This document shows, piece after piece, positions 1-8,719 of a DNA stretch of 34,594 bases; the first letter of the stretch is position 1, and each line of letters starts with the position of its first letter. This stretch comes from Candidatus Roizmanbacteria bacterium RIFCSPLOWO2_01_FULL_37_16 (GTDB taxonomy: Bacteria; Patescibacteriota; Microgenomatia; UBA1406; GWC2-37-13), in the NCBI GenBank assembly GCA_001789695.1, contig MGAI01000057.1:29079-63672 (forward strand), read 5' to 3'. The notes beneath the pieces were generated by a model that saw only the letters and a list, made by a program, of their open reading frames with translations, made no database searches and was not told where the DNA came from. Both the position numbers and the translations under genes were made by a program.

Positions 1-924
1 GATTTTTATTTGATCCATTAAGCTTTCGTCGATTACAGCACCAAAGATGATGTCCGCATCTGGATCAACTGATTTAGCAATGATCGAGGCTGCTTCATCT
101 ATTTCGCTCATCGTCAAGTCAGGACCGCCTACGAAATTAAAAAGAACACCCCGAGCACCTTCAATTGAAGCATCTAAAAGAGGAGATGAAATAGCTTGTT
201 TAATCGCAGCTAAGGCTCTTTTTTCACCGCTCCCCACACCTATTCCCATGAGTGCAGTTCCGGCATTGCTCATAACTGTTCTAACATCGGCAAAGTCTAC
301 ATTGATTAGTCCTGGTGTGGTGATTAATTCGGCTATGCCTTTGACACCTTGGTGAAGAACTGAATCGATTTTTTTAAAGGCATCAAGAATCGGGGTTTTT
401 TTATCGATAACCTGAAGTATTCGTTGATTTGGTACGACGATCAAAGTGTCCACTTTATCTTTGAGTTTTTGAATACCCTCATCGGCCACGAACTTTCTTT
501 TAGTTCCTTCAAATTCGAAAGGCTTTGTCACAACAGCAATAGTCAGAATGCCTATCTCTTTGGCGATTTCGGCAATAATGGGTGAAGCTCCTGTACCGGT
601 CCCACCACCTTGGCCACAGGTAATAAAGATCATATCAGCACCTGACAAATCTTCTTTAAGTCTCTCTCTTGATTCCTCGGCTGCTTGTCTTCCAATCTCA
701 GGATCTCCACCTGATCCCAAACCTTTGGTTAAATTTTCTCCAATTTGGATTTTTATCGTGGCTTTATTATTAAGAAGAGCCTGGGCGTCGGTATTGACAG
801 ATATAAACTCAACACCAGTAATCCCACCCTCAGCGATCATTGAAGCAAGGGCATTGCCTCCACCGCCTCCGACACCGATGACTTTTATTTTTGCTGGCTG
901 TCCGACCTTGGGTTTAATTAACAT
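1..924 (-). CDS. ftsZ: Cell division protein FtsZ (C-terminal part beyond the window)
   Basis: Tubulin-like GTPase that polymerises into the division ring at mid-cell. The 308 codons present are in frame from the ATG at 922-924 to the left edge, so the C-terminal domain end and the FtsA/ZipA-binding tail are missing. A glycine-rich nucleotide-binding stretch lies at residues 17-23. The tubulin signature is at 104-112, written CGQGGGTGTGASP instead of the usual AGMGGGTGTG. The synergy loop GLINVDFADV lies near residues 204-213 and keeps the catalytic aspartates. It is the last gene of the ftsW-murG-ftsQ-ftsA-ftsZ run, 65 bases after ftsA, and that gap holds a 30-bp palindrome. No Shine-Dalgarno sequence is seen. 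Identification is secure. Confidence 0.97.
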   Translation of the reverse strand, partial: MLIKPKVGQPAKIKVIGVGGGGGNALASMIAEGGITGVEFISVNTDAQALLNNKATIKIQIGENLTKGLGSGGDPEIGRQAAEESRERLKEDLSGADMIFITCGQGGGTGTGASPIIAEIAKEIGILTIAVVTKPFEFEGTKRKFVADEGIQKLKDKVDTLIVVPNQRILQVIDKKTPILDAFKKIDSVLHQGVKGIAELITTPGLINVDFADVRTVMSNAGTALMGIGVGSGEKRALAAIKQAISSPLLDASIEGARGVLFNFVGGPDLTMSEIDEAASIIAKSVDPDADIIFGAVIDESLMDQIKI

Positions 925-938
925 ACTTTAGTTGAATT

Positions 939-968
939 AGTTACAACTGGTTTAAACTAGTTGTAACT
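939..968. repeat. 30-bp near-perfect palindrome between ftsA and ftsZ
   Basis: Arms AGTTACAACT and AGTTGTAACT are exact reverse complements and flank a centre that is itself palindromic (GTTTAAAC), with one G/A mismatch pair. It lies 14 bases upstream of the ftsZ start and 21 bases past the ftsA stop. No T-run follows on the minus strand, so it is not a standard terminator. It could be an operator, a processing hairpin or a repeat copy. Confidence 0.75.
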
Positions 969-989
969 AGCTCAGACTATTTATAACTA

Positions 990-2255
990 TTAAGGTATGA
1001 ACTGTTTAAAAAATTCCTTAATTTTATTTATCGAGTTGCCAAGCGACACATCCCTGAGGATTTTATTAAAATTTTTCCAGCCAACTTCTGGTATTATATT
1101 TTTTTGACCATATAAAAGCAATCCTACCGTGGTAGAAAACTGTGGATTCAATATTTCATCAACTAACCCCGTAATTTCAGCAGGCACTCCTATTCTAATT
1201 GGCATTTCCATAAATCTTCTTCCAATCTCAATCATTCCAACCGTCATAGCACCTCCGCCAGTTATAACCAAACCAGAGGGGACGGAATTTGAGAATCCGC
1301 TTTTTTCTATTTCGTCGGAGACGAGTTTATATATTTCTTCAAGTCGAGGAGCGATAATCCCATCAGTTAGACTCTTAAGCGTGACTGAAGAGACATTTTC
1401 AGGCAGATGAAGTGAGATTAGATTAAGTTCAGCGTCTTTTTTTCCTGGCTCCTTTTTATTACTAAAATGATGACTTAAATGAAGTTTTATTTTTTCAGCA
1501 GATTGTAATGAGACTCGAAGTCCCACAGCAATGTCATTGGTGATGTGTTTTGCACCAACGGGAATGGATGAGGAATATGAGAGAGCGCCCTCAACAAATA
1601 GACAGATATCAGTTTTACCACCACCAATGTCCACCAGCACAACGCCGAGTTCCTTTTCTGTTTCGGTTAAAACAGCCTCAGCAGAAGCTAAACCAGCAAA
1701 AATATAGCCAGAATTATTTAATCCCAATTCCGAGAGCGAACGGTTAAGGTTTTTTAAATTAGTTAGAGAGGCTGTAATAATATGTGTATCGACTTCAAGC
1801 CTTACACCTGTCATACCAATTGGGTTTTTTATTCCAGCTTGACCGTCAACAACGTATTCGCGGGGGATCACCTCGATAACTTGTCTGGTATTGGAGATGG
1901 AGATGGCTCTTGCCGCTTCTATGGCTCGATTAACGTCGTCTTCGATTATTTCAGATTGAGGATTCGAGATGGCCACCACACCATGTGAATTGATGGATGA
2001 GATATGCGGACCGCCAACTGAAATAAAGACTTGATTTATCTTGTGACCTGCCATTCTTTCGGTCTTTTCTACACTCTCTTCAACTGCCATGGTGATTTCA
2101 TCGATGTCAACGATCAACCCCTTTTTCACTCCTCTTGAGGGACTGCTGTGAAAGCCGATGATCCGTAGTTCGTTTGACTCGGATGAACTTACACCAACAA
2201 CAGTAGCGACCTTGTAGCTGCCAATGTCGACGGCTGCTATGATTTTATCAGACAT
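990..2255 (-). CDS. ftsA: Cell division protein FtsA
   Basis: Actin-fold ATPase that tethers FtsZ filaments to the membrane and recruits the late divisome. The 421 residues match the usual family length. Phosphate-1 motif VDIGSYKVATVVG is at residues 9-21. The SHS2 (1C) domain follows with the SVGGPHISSINSHG stretch. Phosphate-2 motif VLVDIGGGKTDICLF lies near 206-220 and the adenosine motif VITGGGAMTVG near 330. The C-terminus ends in an amphipathic helix (SINKIKEFFKQFIP) expected for membrane targeting. It sits between ftsQ and ftsZ, as in most bacteria. The 106-bp leader holds a 14-bp palindrome at 2316-2329 and an 8-bp inverted repeat (CAAATAAA/TTTATTTG). Function is confident from motifs and context. 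Confidence 0.96.
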   Translation of the reverse strand: MSDKIIAAVDIGSYKVATVVGVSSSESNELRIIGFHSSPSRGVKKGLIVDIDEITMAVEESVEKTERMAGHKINQVFISVGGPHISSINSHGVVAISNPQSEIIEDDVNRAIEAARAISISNTRQVIEVIPREYVVDGQAGIKNPIGMTGVRLEVDTHIITASLTNLKNLNRSLSELGLNNSGYIFAGLASAEAVLTETEKELGVVLVDIGGGKTDICLFVEGALSYSSSIPVGAKHITNDIAVGLRVSLQSAEKIKLHLSHHFSNKKEPGKKDAELNLISLHLPENVSSVTLKSLTDGIIAPRLEEIYKLVSDEIEKSGFSNSVPSGLVITGGGAMTVGMIEIGRRFMEMPIRIGVPAEITGLVDEILNPQFSTTVGLLLYGQKNIIPEVGWKNFNKILRDVSLGNSINKIKEFFKQFIP

Positions 2256-2315
2256 AATTTTCTAAATTGATCCGACAAATACTGCAAATTGTTCAAATCA
2301 GCAAATAAATGTCAG

Positions 2316-2329
2316 AATGATTAATCATT
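2316..2329. repeat. 14-bp perfect palindrome upstream of ftsA
   Basis: AATGATTAATCATT is a perfect palindrome in the ftsQ-ftsA gap, about 60 bases ahead of the ftsA start. Its GATTAATC core is the same as the core of the palindromes bounding the TrpR-like gene at 18731 and 19212. It may be an operator, but an AT-rich chance palindrome is equally possible. Confidence 0.4.
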
Positions 2330-2361
2330 AATAATTCAAATAATTTGTTTATTTGTAGTAT

Positions 2362-3216
2362 TCAAAATTTGATTATGGGTTTATCAAATCGTAAATCCAG
2401 CTCTTGATAATCTTTTGCCTCAATTTTAAACTGTTTTATAATTGTCTCCAATTCAAACACTTGCTTTTCCAGGCTTTTTTCGGCTGTAAAAAAAATTTTT
2501 TTCTTTGTTTTTGTATCGCCGGATTCTTTTACAGTAAATACTATCATACTTAAACCATTAATATCAATATTGTCAATTTTCAAGCCTAAATCTTGAGATT
2601 TTTGCAAGAGCTTTAAGGTAGTCGCAACTTCCTTATAATCCAATTTATTTCCAACCTTGGTTTGATAATAGTCAAAGGATTGGTAAAAGTTAATAACTGG
2701 CAGATATTTAGCTTTGGATTTTTTGATAATTTTTCCTTCAACGCTCAAAAAAGCATAACCTTGGTTTAATTTTAGGCTAGCCAGTGGTTCGATTGAGATA
2801 AGTTTTAATCTAAGTTTATTGGGAAATTCTTTTATCACTTCCGCAAGCAGAAAGTTAGGATTAGATTCAGTCAAAGTATCCTCGATATGGGCTTCAGTCA
2901 GCAAATAAATATTTTTGCCTTTTAAGTTTTCCAGTCCTTTTAACTCTTTTACCCGGATATCTCCCACAACGACAATTGTTTTGATTTGGAAATACGAATT
3001 TAAATATTTCAAAACAAAAAAACCAATTAAGCTGATTAGTAAAATAAACAGGTATTTTTTGACTTTAGACCACCAATGTGAAATTCGAACTTTGCCCACT
3101 CTTGAATGTCTGGGGATTTTTATCTCGCCAGAACTAATTTTACTGGCGCCATGAATATTTGAGGCTTCAGGACGAATGTTGGCTAAGGATTGTTTGTAGG
3201 ATAATTTCCGCTGCAT
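2362..3216 (-). CDS. ftsQ: FtsQ/DivIB-type division protein with POTRA domain
   Basis: Bitopic divisome protein that links early Fts proteins to septal wall synthesis. A basic cytoplasmic head of about 54 residues is followed by one transmembrane helix (55-72, YLFILLISLIGFFVLKYL). Next comes a POTRA-like region (about 77-145, opening IKTIVVVGDIRV and ending PNKLRLKLISIEPLASL) and then a beta-rich FtsQ domain to residue 284. The start chosen gives a 50-bp overlap with the end of murG. There is no ATG, GTG or TTG in the next 20 codons, and the basic head makes a good cytoplasmic tail, so the overlap is probably real. Assignment rests on topology, POTRA pattern and position before ftsA. The family is divergent in Patescibacteria. 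Confidence 0.88.
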   Translation of the reverse strand: MQRKLSYKQSLANIRPEASNIHGASKISSGEIKIPRHSRVGKVRISHWWSKVKKYLFILLISLIGFFVLKYLNSYFQIKTIVVVGDIRVKELKGLENLKGKNIYLLTEAHIEDTLTESNPNFLLAEVIKEFPNKLRLKLISIEPLASLKLNQGYAFLSVEGKIIKKSKAKYLPVINFYQSFDYYQTKVGNKLDYKEVATTLKLLQKSQDLGLKIDNIDINGLSMIVFTVKESGDTKTKKKIFFTAEKSLEKQVFELETIIKQFKIEAKDYQELDLRFDKPIIKF

Positions 3217-4270
3217 TTTTTCTATCGAGTAATTCTAAATTTTTAAAATTATTTTTATAATATTTTAAATTGCTTAATACTTTCGCAATGATCTCCAATA
3301 ATTTCTCAGCTGCTTGCGACTGCTCAAGAATTTCAGCGGTGCCTTTTTTTTGGAAAAGTTGCGCATGCATCAGTTGTTCTTTACCAGCTGACCAGGGAAG
3401 GGGAATAAAGATTGCCGGAATTTTAGCAGCCAAAAGTTCAAAGGCAGTATTTGCACCAGATCTTCCAACCAGAAGATCGCAGATGGAATAAATATAGCCA
3501 AGCTCATCTGTAAAAAAGTGGGTTTTTAAAAAATAATTCTTTTTTAATTCATTGGTTAATTTATCTCTTATTTGAGAAAGAGTCTTAAAGTCATTGTATT
3601 TGGAAACATTGCCTGTCTGGTGGATGACTATATATTTTTCCAAAAGTTTAGGCAAGATTTTGGCGACCAAAAGATTGATACTATGCGACCCTAACGATCC
3701 TCCAGCGATATAAATAACCGGTCGGTTTTTTTTTAGATCAAATGGTTTTTTGTTAACTTGGAATATATTTTTTCTTACTGGATTGCCGCTTAAGACGACT
3801 TTTGCTGGAGTGAAATATTTTTTGGCTTCGGGAAAGGCAAGGAAAATTTTTTTAGCCATAAGTCCGACCAATCGATTGCTAAGTCCAGGTTTAATTGTCT
3901 GCTCGTGAATAAAAATGGGTTTTTTTAAGATAAAAGCCGCAAAACAGACTGGGAATCCCAGATAACCCCCGAAAGATAAAACCAAGTCAGGCTTAACTTT
4001 TAGAAAAATTTTAAACGCTCGGTATAACCCAAAAGGAATTTTAATTAAATTAAGAAGAGATTTTAGATTCAATAGACGGGTTAATCTGCCACTTTGAAGA
4101 TGATAAAACGGTATCTGCCTTTTTTTGATTTCCAAATACTCAAGAGAAAAATTTTTTTCTTGGTCGAGTGCGTATTTGCGACCGACAAAGACTACTGAAG
4201 CTCTACTGCCGAGTTCTTCAATTACAGCTAGAGCTGGTGAAAGATGACCTCCGGTGATTAATATTTTCAT
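3167..4270 (-). CDS. murG: UDP-GlcNAc:lipid I GlcNAc-transferase MurG
   Basis: GT28 transferase that adds GlcNAc to lipid I on the inner membrane face and makes lipid II. At 367 residues it has normal length. The N-terminal glycine loop is ITGGHLSPAL, shorter than the usual GGTGGHxxPAL. Further motifs are the SFGGYLGFPV segment, FIHEQTIKPGLSNRL (acceptor side), AGGSLGSHSIN at the start of the C-terminal Rossmann half, and GRSGANTAFELLA before the UDP-GlcNAc binding loop. The gene overlaps ftsQ by 50 bp, so the two are probably translated from one mRNA. The genes that usually lie between them (murC, murB) are absent here. The AT-rich 178-bp gap towards ftsW holds no other gene. Confidence 0.96.
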   Translation of the reverse strand: MKILITGGHLSPALAVIEELGSRASVVFVGRKYALDQEKNFSLEYLEIKKRQIPFYHLQSGRLTRLLNLKSLLNLIKIPFGLYRAFKIFLKVKPDLVLSFGGYLGFPVCFAAFILKKPIFIHEQTIKPGLSNRLVGLMAKKIFLAFPEAKKYFTPAKVVLSGNPVRKNIFQVNKKPFDLKKNRPVIYIAGGSLGSHSINLLVAKILPKLLEKYIVIHQTGNVSKYNDFKTLSQIRDKLTNELKKNYFLKTHFFTDELGYIYSICDLLVGRSGANTAFELLAAKIPAIFIPLPWSAGKEQLMHAQLFQKKGTAEILEQSQAAEKLLEIIAKVLSNLKYYKNNFKNLELLDRKNAAEIILQTILSQHSS

Positions 4271-4448
4271 AACTTATATTTAAAAAATCATCAATACTAA
4301 ATTTATTCGCAACTTAACTCGCTCTCGTTTTCGGACATTATTTTACTCAAAGTTTCTTCTAAAAGTTAAATCTCTTAATTTACTCCTCAAATTCAACTCA
4401 AACAACAAGTTGCTCATAAATTAAGTATTTTTAATATATTCTTATTTG

Positions 4449-5564
4449 CTATAAAAACCTGATTTTTTTGGAAATATTAATAAGTATCCCGATTAAAATA
4501 AATGATACCAAGAGATTGGATCCTCCATAAGAGATGAAGGGTAAAGGAACTCCGGTTAAGGGAAGAATATTTACCATTCCTCCTAAATTAATGATGGCTT
4601 GGAGATTAAAAAAAGCAAAAGCGCCTCCAGCTAAGAGTTTTCCGAAGCGATCGGGAGCATTGACGGCTATCTGATAGATTCTATACATTAGATAAATATA
4701 GATTAAGATAAGGAGCAACCCTCCAATAAAACCAAATTCTTCACCGATTATAGCAAAGATAGAATCTGTATGTGCCTCAGGTAGGTAGAGATACTTTTGA
4801 CGTGAAGCCGCAAAACCAAGACCCATCAGTCCACCACTTTCTAATGAGATCAATATTTGATTGATGTGATAAGTAATTCCCAAGGGATCGACCTTTGGAT
4901 CAAAAAATGCCAAAATCCTTCTTAATCGATATGGTGAGATCTTAACTAGTAGATAAAAAATTGCGAATGAAATCGGAGCCAGAAATATTAAATACCACAA
5001 TTCAATACCAGCCAGAAAATATATTATTACCCCCAGAGAAAAAACTATAATTGCCGTTCCCATATCCGGCTGAAGGATAATGAGAAAGATAAGTATGGTA
5101 AGGAGGATCATAAAGGAGAAAAATCTTTTCCTTTCTCTATTCATAAACCAGGAAGCGAGATAGATTACGACGCTTAATTTTGCCAACTCGGTTGGTTGCA
5201 GATTAAAAAAACCGAAATCGATCCAGCGACGCGCGCCACCAGCCTGTCGGCCGACGTCTGGTATAAGAACAAGCAAAAGAAGTATAATCGTTCCAACCAT
5301 AAAGAAAATCGACAAATAATATAATTTGTGATAGTCAAAAAAAGAAAAGAATAACATAGCAGCTAAGCCAAGTAATACCCAGATAAGCTGGAGTTTAAAA
5401 AAATGGAAACTGTCATTAAATTCCTGAAAGCTTCGGACTGATGAGGCTTCAAAAACAAAAAAAAGGCCTACAAGTGATAAAATCAAGGGAATAGTGAACA
5501 ACCAACTTAAAAATCGTTTTTTATAGGGTTTAAACTTTTTCACTATTTCTATTTTACCTGACAA
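4449..5564 (-). CDS. ftsW: SEDS glycosyltransferase FtsW
   Basis: Polytopic SEDS peptidoglycan polymerase that makes septal glycan strands with a class B PBP. The 371 residues have about ten membrane helices. Family hallmarks are GGARRWIDFGFFNLQPTEL, the ILQPDMGTA loop, LPEAHTDSIFAIIGEEFGFIGG and a C-terminal PLTGVPLPFISYGGSNL. It heads the division cluster, so FtsW is preferred over RodA; a second SEDS gene lies at 8718. The start used is TTG. A GTG eight codons in (5543) is an alternative, because a TAAAAT hexamer lies 7 bases before it. It is divergent from ileS across only 34 bp, so the two promoters must overlap or abut. Confidence 0.93.
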   Translation of the reverse strand: MSGKIEIVKKFKPYKKRFLSWLFTIPLILSLVGLFFVFEASSVRSFQEFNDSFHFFKLQLIWVLLGLAAMLFFSFFDYHKLYYLSIFFMVGTIILLLLVLIPDVGRQAGGARRWIDFGFFNLQPTELAKLSVVIYLASWFMNRERKRFFSFMILLTILIFLIILQPDMGTAIIVFSLGVIIYFLAGIELWYLIFLAPISFAIFYLLVKISPYRLRRILAFFDPKVDPLGITYHINQILISLESGGLMGLGFAASRQKYLYLPEAHTDSIFAIIGEEFGFIGGLLLILIYIYLMYRIYQIAVNAPDRFGKLLAGGAFAFFNLQAIINLGGMVNILPLTGVPLPFISYGGSNLLVSFILIGILINISKKIRFL

Positions 5565-5580
5565 AACCTGATAAAATCTA

Positions 5581-5589
5581 TGTTAAAAT
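5581..5589 (+). promoter_or_regulatory. Extended -10 of ileS
   Basis: TGTTAAAAT (TGn plus TAAAAT) ends 9 bases before the ileS ATG at 5599. Transcription should begin a base or two ahead of the start codon, giving a leaderless mRNA. No Shine-Dalgarno sequence is present. Confidence 0.55.
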
Positions 5590-5598
5590 AATATTCTT

Positions 5599-8598
5599 AT
5601 GTTTAAACCTGTAGAAAATAATCTAAATTTTCCCGAGATGGAAAAGAGCTGGCTTAAGAGCTGGTATAAAGAAGGGATCGATAAAAAATATCTCCAGAAA
5701 AACCTTGAGTCAGACAAAATTTTTTCTTTTCTTGATGGGCCAATAACCGCCAATAATCCCATGGGTGTTCATCATGCTTGGGGAAGAACTTATAAAGATC
5801 TTTGGCCGAAATTTTATAACCTGTTAGGTTACCGGCAAAGATTTCAAAACGGATTTGATTGTCAGGGACTTTGGGTTGAGGTGGAGGTTGAGAAAGACCT
5901 TGGTTTAAAAAGCAAAAAAGAAATAGAAAACATAGTTCCTCATGACAAAAAAGCTTCAATCGCTAAATTTGTCGAACTTTGCAAGCAAAGAGTTTATAAA
6001 TATGCAAAAGTACAAACCCAGCAGTCGAAGCGACTTGGATATTTTGCCGATTGGGATAATTCCTACTATACGATGAGCGATGAAAACAACTATATGATCT
6101 GGCACTTTTTAAAAAAATGTTTTGAAAACGGCTGGATTTATAAAGGTCGGGAGTCGGTACCTTGGTGTCCAAGATGTGAGACGGCGATATCGGAACATGA
6201 GATATTGACTGAAGACTATAAAGTTGTTACTCATGAATCAATTTACTTTCTTTTACCTCTGATTGATCAAAAAAATGAATACCTGCTGGTTTGGACGACT
6301 ACTCCTTGGACAATTCCAGCCAATATTGCAGTTGCAGTAGATGAGAATCTGGATTATTCATTGCTTAAGACAGAAAAAGGAAAGGTGTGGTTAGCGACTG
6401 AAACAATTTCAAGAGTTATAAAGTCTAAAGATCATAAAGTTATAAAGAAAGTAAAAGGAAAGGAATTGGTCGGTTTAAAATATGAGGGACCCTTTGATCA
6501 GCTTGCTTCTGTTTCGCAAGTAGCCAAAGAAAATCCAAAAACATTCCACCACGTAATTCCAACCGATAATAGAATTTTGCCAATCACAGTTACTGAGGGA
6601 ACGGGCATGGTGCACACAGCAGTTTCCGCAGGCACCGAAGACTTTAGACTGGGTAAAAAACTTGGACTTCCGATGATTCCTGTTATCGATGACAATGCAA
6701 ATTATCTTCCAGGTTTGGGATTTCTAACTGGCAAATCTGCCAAGAAAAATCCTCGGTTGGTACTAGATTATCTTGAGAAAAATGGCTTCGCTTTCAAGAT
6801 TTTTGATTATAAACATCGCTATCCTGCCTGCTGGAGATGTAAGACAGAACTAGTTTGGAAGGTGGAGGATGAGTGGTATATTGCGATGGATAAAGAGAGT
6901 AAGAAGTTGGGAGTTGAAAGTTGGAAGTTGAAGAATAAAAAAATAACCTCGAACCTCCAACCTCAAACCTCTAACTTGACTTTAAGACAGAAGATGATTG
7001 AGGTGGCGAAAAAGATACGCTGGATGCCTGGGTTTGGACTAGATCGGGAGCTTGATTGGTTAAAAAATATGCACGATTGGCTCATCAGCAAGAAAAATCG
7101 TTATTGGGGTTTGGCTCTTCCAATCTACGAATGTAGAAAATGCCGCAGGTTTGAGGTTCTCGGATCTAAGCAGGAATTAAAAGATAGGGCGGTTAAGGGT
7201 TGGGATGAGTTTGCAGGTCACACACCGCATAAGCCCTTTATTGATGAAGTGTTGATTGAGTGTTCAAACTGCGCTGGACTGGTTAAAAGGATAGACGACG
7301 TTGGCAATCCTTGGCTTGACGCAGGCATCGTTGGTTATTCAACTATTACAGAAGACAACAGGGGAAAACCGCTTTATCTTAAGGATAAAGCTGAATGGAG
7401 AAAGTGGTTCCCGGTTGATTTTATTACCGAATCATTTCCTGGACAGTTTAAAAACTGGTTTTATGCTCTGATTGCCGAATCAACGGTTCTTGAGAATACA
7501 CCTCAATTTAAAACGGTTTTGGGATTTGGCACACTTCTTGGTGAGGATGGCCGTCCGATGCACAAAAGTTGGGGAAATGCAATTGAGTTTAACGAAGGAG
7601 CAGATAAAATTGGAGTGGATGTCATGCGCTGGATGTTTGTAAGACAGAATCCGTCAGAAAATATACTTTTTGGCTATAAAAAGGCCGATGAAGTTAGGCG
7701 GTTGTTTTATCTTATGCTTTGGAATGTATATAAGTTTTTTGTGGAATATGCAAATTTAGATAAATTCGTGCCCGGGAACCCTCAGGGTTCCTGGAACCCT
7801 GAGGGTTCAGTCAGTGTGCTTGATCAGTGGATATTGAGTAAGTTTTCTAAGCTAGTCTTATTTGTTGAGAAATCTTTAAAAGCCTATAACAGCAAAGACG
7901 CGGCTTTGGAGATTGAGAATTTTGTCAACGATCTTTCGACTTGGTATATAAGACGAAGCAGAGAAAGGGTTTGGCTAAATTCTAGTAACAAGAGTGATAA
8001 AAAGTATTTTTATCAGAGGCTACATTATGTTTTGGTCAATCTTTCCATTATAATTTCTCCTTTTCTACCTTTTATCTCAGAAGAAATGTATACAAATTTA
8101 ACAGCTGAGAAGTCAGTCCATTTAGCTAAGTGGCCAAAGATAGGTAAATCGGTAATCAGTCAATCGGTTGAGCAGGAAATGGATCTCGCCAGGAAAGTTG
8201 TTGAAACTGGTCACGCCATAAGGAAGGCTTTAAATTATAAAGTAAGAATGCCATTAGCGAAGTTAGACGTTGAAGTCGAGGGAGAGTATGCAAATCTTTC
8301 TGAAGCAATCTGGGATTTAATTTTGGCTGAACTTAATATTAAAAACATAGTTGTGAATAAAAAAATAAAATATCCAAAAAAAGAGGTAAAGGTTTCAGTT
8401 AATAAGCTAAAGCAAGAGGGAGAATTGCGTGAAGTTTTAAGATCAATTCAAGCAAAAAGAAAAGACTTAGGTTTAAGGCCGACTGATAAAATTAATTTAA
8501 CCGTTCCCAGGCAATTTGTATCTGAGCTGGACTTCTTAAGGAATAAAGTTATGACCAAAAAAATAAACATAGGAGATAAACTTAAAGTTGAAATATGA
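5599..8598 (+). CDS. ileS: Isoleucyl-tRNA synthetase
   Basis: Class I synthetase that charges tRNA-Ile, with a CP1 editing domain that removes Val-tRNA-Ile. The HIGH-type site is GVHHAWGRTY (residues 56-65). The KMSKS-type loop is the variant MHKSWGN (654-660). Editing motifs TTPWTIPANIAVAV and GTGMVHTAVSAGTEDFRLG are present. Cysteine pairs CPRC near 190, CWRC near 412, CRKC near 512 and CSNC near 555 suggest zinc knuckles. At 999 residues it lacks the longest C-terminal zinc domain. Two DNA-level insertions interrupt it in frame: a 7-nt-period inverted repeat (residues about 434-461) and a double GGAACCC hairpin (about 726-737). Both fall between conserved blocks. It uses a TGA stop. Confidence 0.98.
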   Translation: MFKPVENNLNFPEMEKSWLKSWYKEGIDKKYLQKNLESDKIFSFLDGPITANNPMGVHHAWGRTYKDLWPKFYNLLGYRQRFQNGFDCQGLWVEVEVEKDLGLKSKKEIENIVPHDKKASIAKFVELCKQRVYKYAKVQTQQSKRLGYFADWDNSYYTMSDENNYMIWHFLKKCFENGWIYKGRESVPWCPRCETAISEHEILTEDYKVVTHESIYFLLPLIDQKNEYLLVWTTTPWTIPANIAVAVDENLDYSLLKTEKGKVWLATETISRVIKSKDHKVIKKVKGKELVGLKYEGPFDQLASVSQVAKENPKTFHHVIPTDNRILPITVTEGTGMVHTAVSAGTEDFRLGKKLGLPMIPVIDDNANYLPGLGFLTGKSAKKNPRLVLDYLEKNGFAFKIFDYKHRYPACWRCKTELVWKVEDEWYIAMDKESKKLGVESWKLKNKKITSNLQPQTSNLTLRQKMIEVAKKIRWMPGFGLDRELDWLKNMHDWLISKKNRYWGLALPIYECRKCRRFEVLGSKQELKDRAVKGWDEFAGHTPHKPFIDEVLIECSNCAGLVKRIDDVGNPWLDAGIVGYSTITEDNRGKPLYLKDKAEWRKWFPVDFITESFPGQFKNWFYALIAESTVLENTPQFKTVLGFGTLLGEDGRPMHKSWGNAIEFNEGADKIGVDVMRWMFVRQNPSENILFGYKKADEVRRLFYLMLWNVYKFFVEYANLDKFVPGNPQGSWNPEGSVSVLDQWILSKFSKLVLFVEKSLKAYNSKDAALEIENFVNDLSTWYIRRSRERVWLNSSNKSDKKYFYQRLHYVLVNLSIIISPFLPFISEEMYTNLTAEKSVHLAKWPKIGKSVISQSVEQEMDLARKVVETGHAIRKALNYKVRMPLAKLDVEVEGEYANLSEAIWDLILAELNIKNIVVNKKIKYPKKEVKVSVNKLKQEGELREVLRSIQAKRKDLGLRPTDKINLTVPRQFVSELDFLRNKVMTKKINIGDKLKVEI
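6906..6979 (+). repeat. Heptanucleotide-period inverted repeat inside ileS
   Basis: Four 7-nt units starting GTTG (6906, 6913, 6920, 6927) are followed, after a short A-rich spacer, by five 7-nt units starting AAC (6945, 6952, 6959, 6966, 6973), four of them AACCTCN. The two arms are roughly complementary, so the array can fold back. It is read through in frame between the conserved blocks DEWYIAMD and LRQKMIEVAKKIRW. Confidence 0.85.
7775..7808 (+). repeat. Double GGAACCC hairpin inside ileS
   Basis: A 7-bp stem GGAACCC/GGGTTCC with loop TCA (7775-7791) is followed at once by the related GAACCC/GGGTTC with loop TGA (7794-7808). The insertion is in frame and encodes a Gly/Pro/Asn-rich stretch just before VSVLDQWILSKF, a conserved block of the anticodon-binding domain. 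Confidence 0.85.
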
Positions 8599-8719
8599 TA
8601 CCACTTCGCTAGCAAATCTAACGATTTGACAGCTACGCGGTATTAATAAATCTTAGACTAAATAAGATAATACCGCGAAGCTTTCAACTAGTATTTTCTA
8701 GTGAAAGTGAAAGTGGTAT
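8598..8719. repeat. Multi-hairpin element filling the ileS-rodA gap
   Basis: Nested inverted repeats occupy the whole 119-bp gap. The outer arms are ATACCACTT (8598-8606) and AAGTGGTAT (8711-8719). An inner pair is CGCGGTATTA (8636-8645) and TAATACCGCG (8668-8677). Small hairpins are CAAATC/GATTTG (8613-8628) and ACTAG/CTAGT near 8687-8702. The left outer arm begins on the last base of the ileS stop, and the right one contains the first two bases of the rodA ATG. No T-run suggests a terminator. Confidence 0.75.

Noticed and set aside
47-931. Plus-strand open frames opposite ftsZ (47-355 and 548-931)
   Set aside because: They are antisense to a well-conserved ftsZ reading frame that is continuous from 924 to the edge; no promoter or family match supports them.
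8598-8719. Rho-independent terminator of ileS
   Set aside because: Stems are not followed by a T-run and extend over the next start codon; repeat element is the better description.
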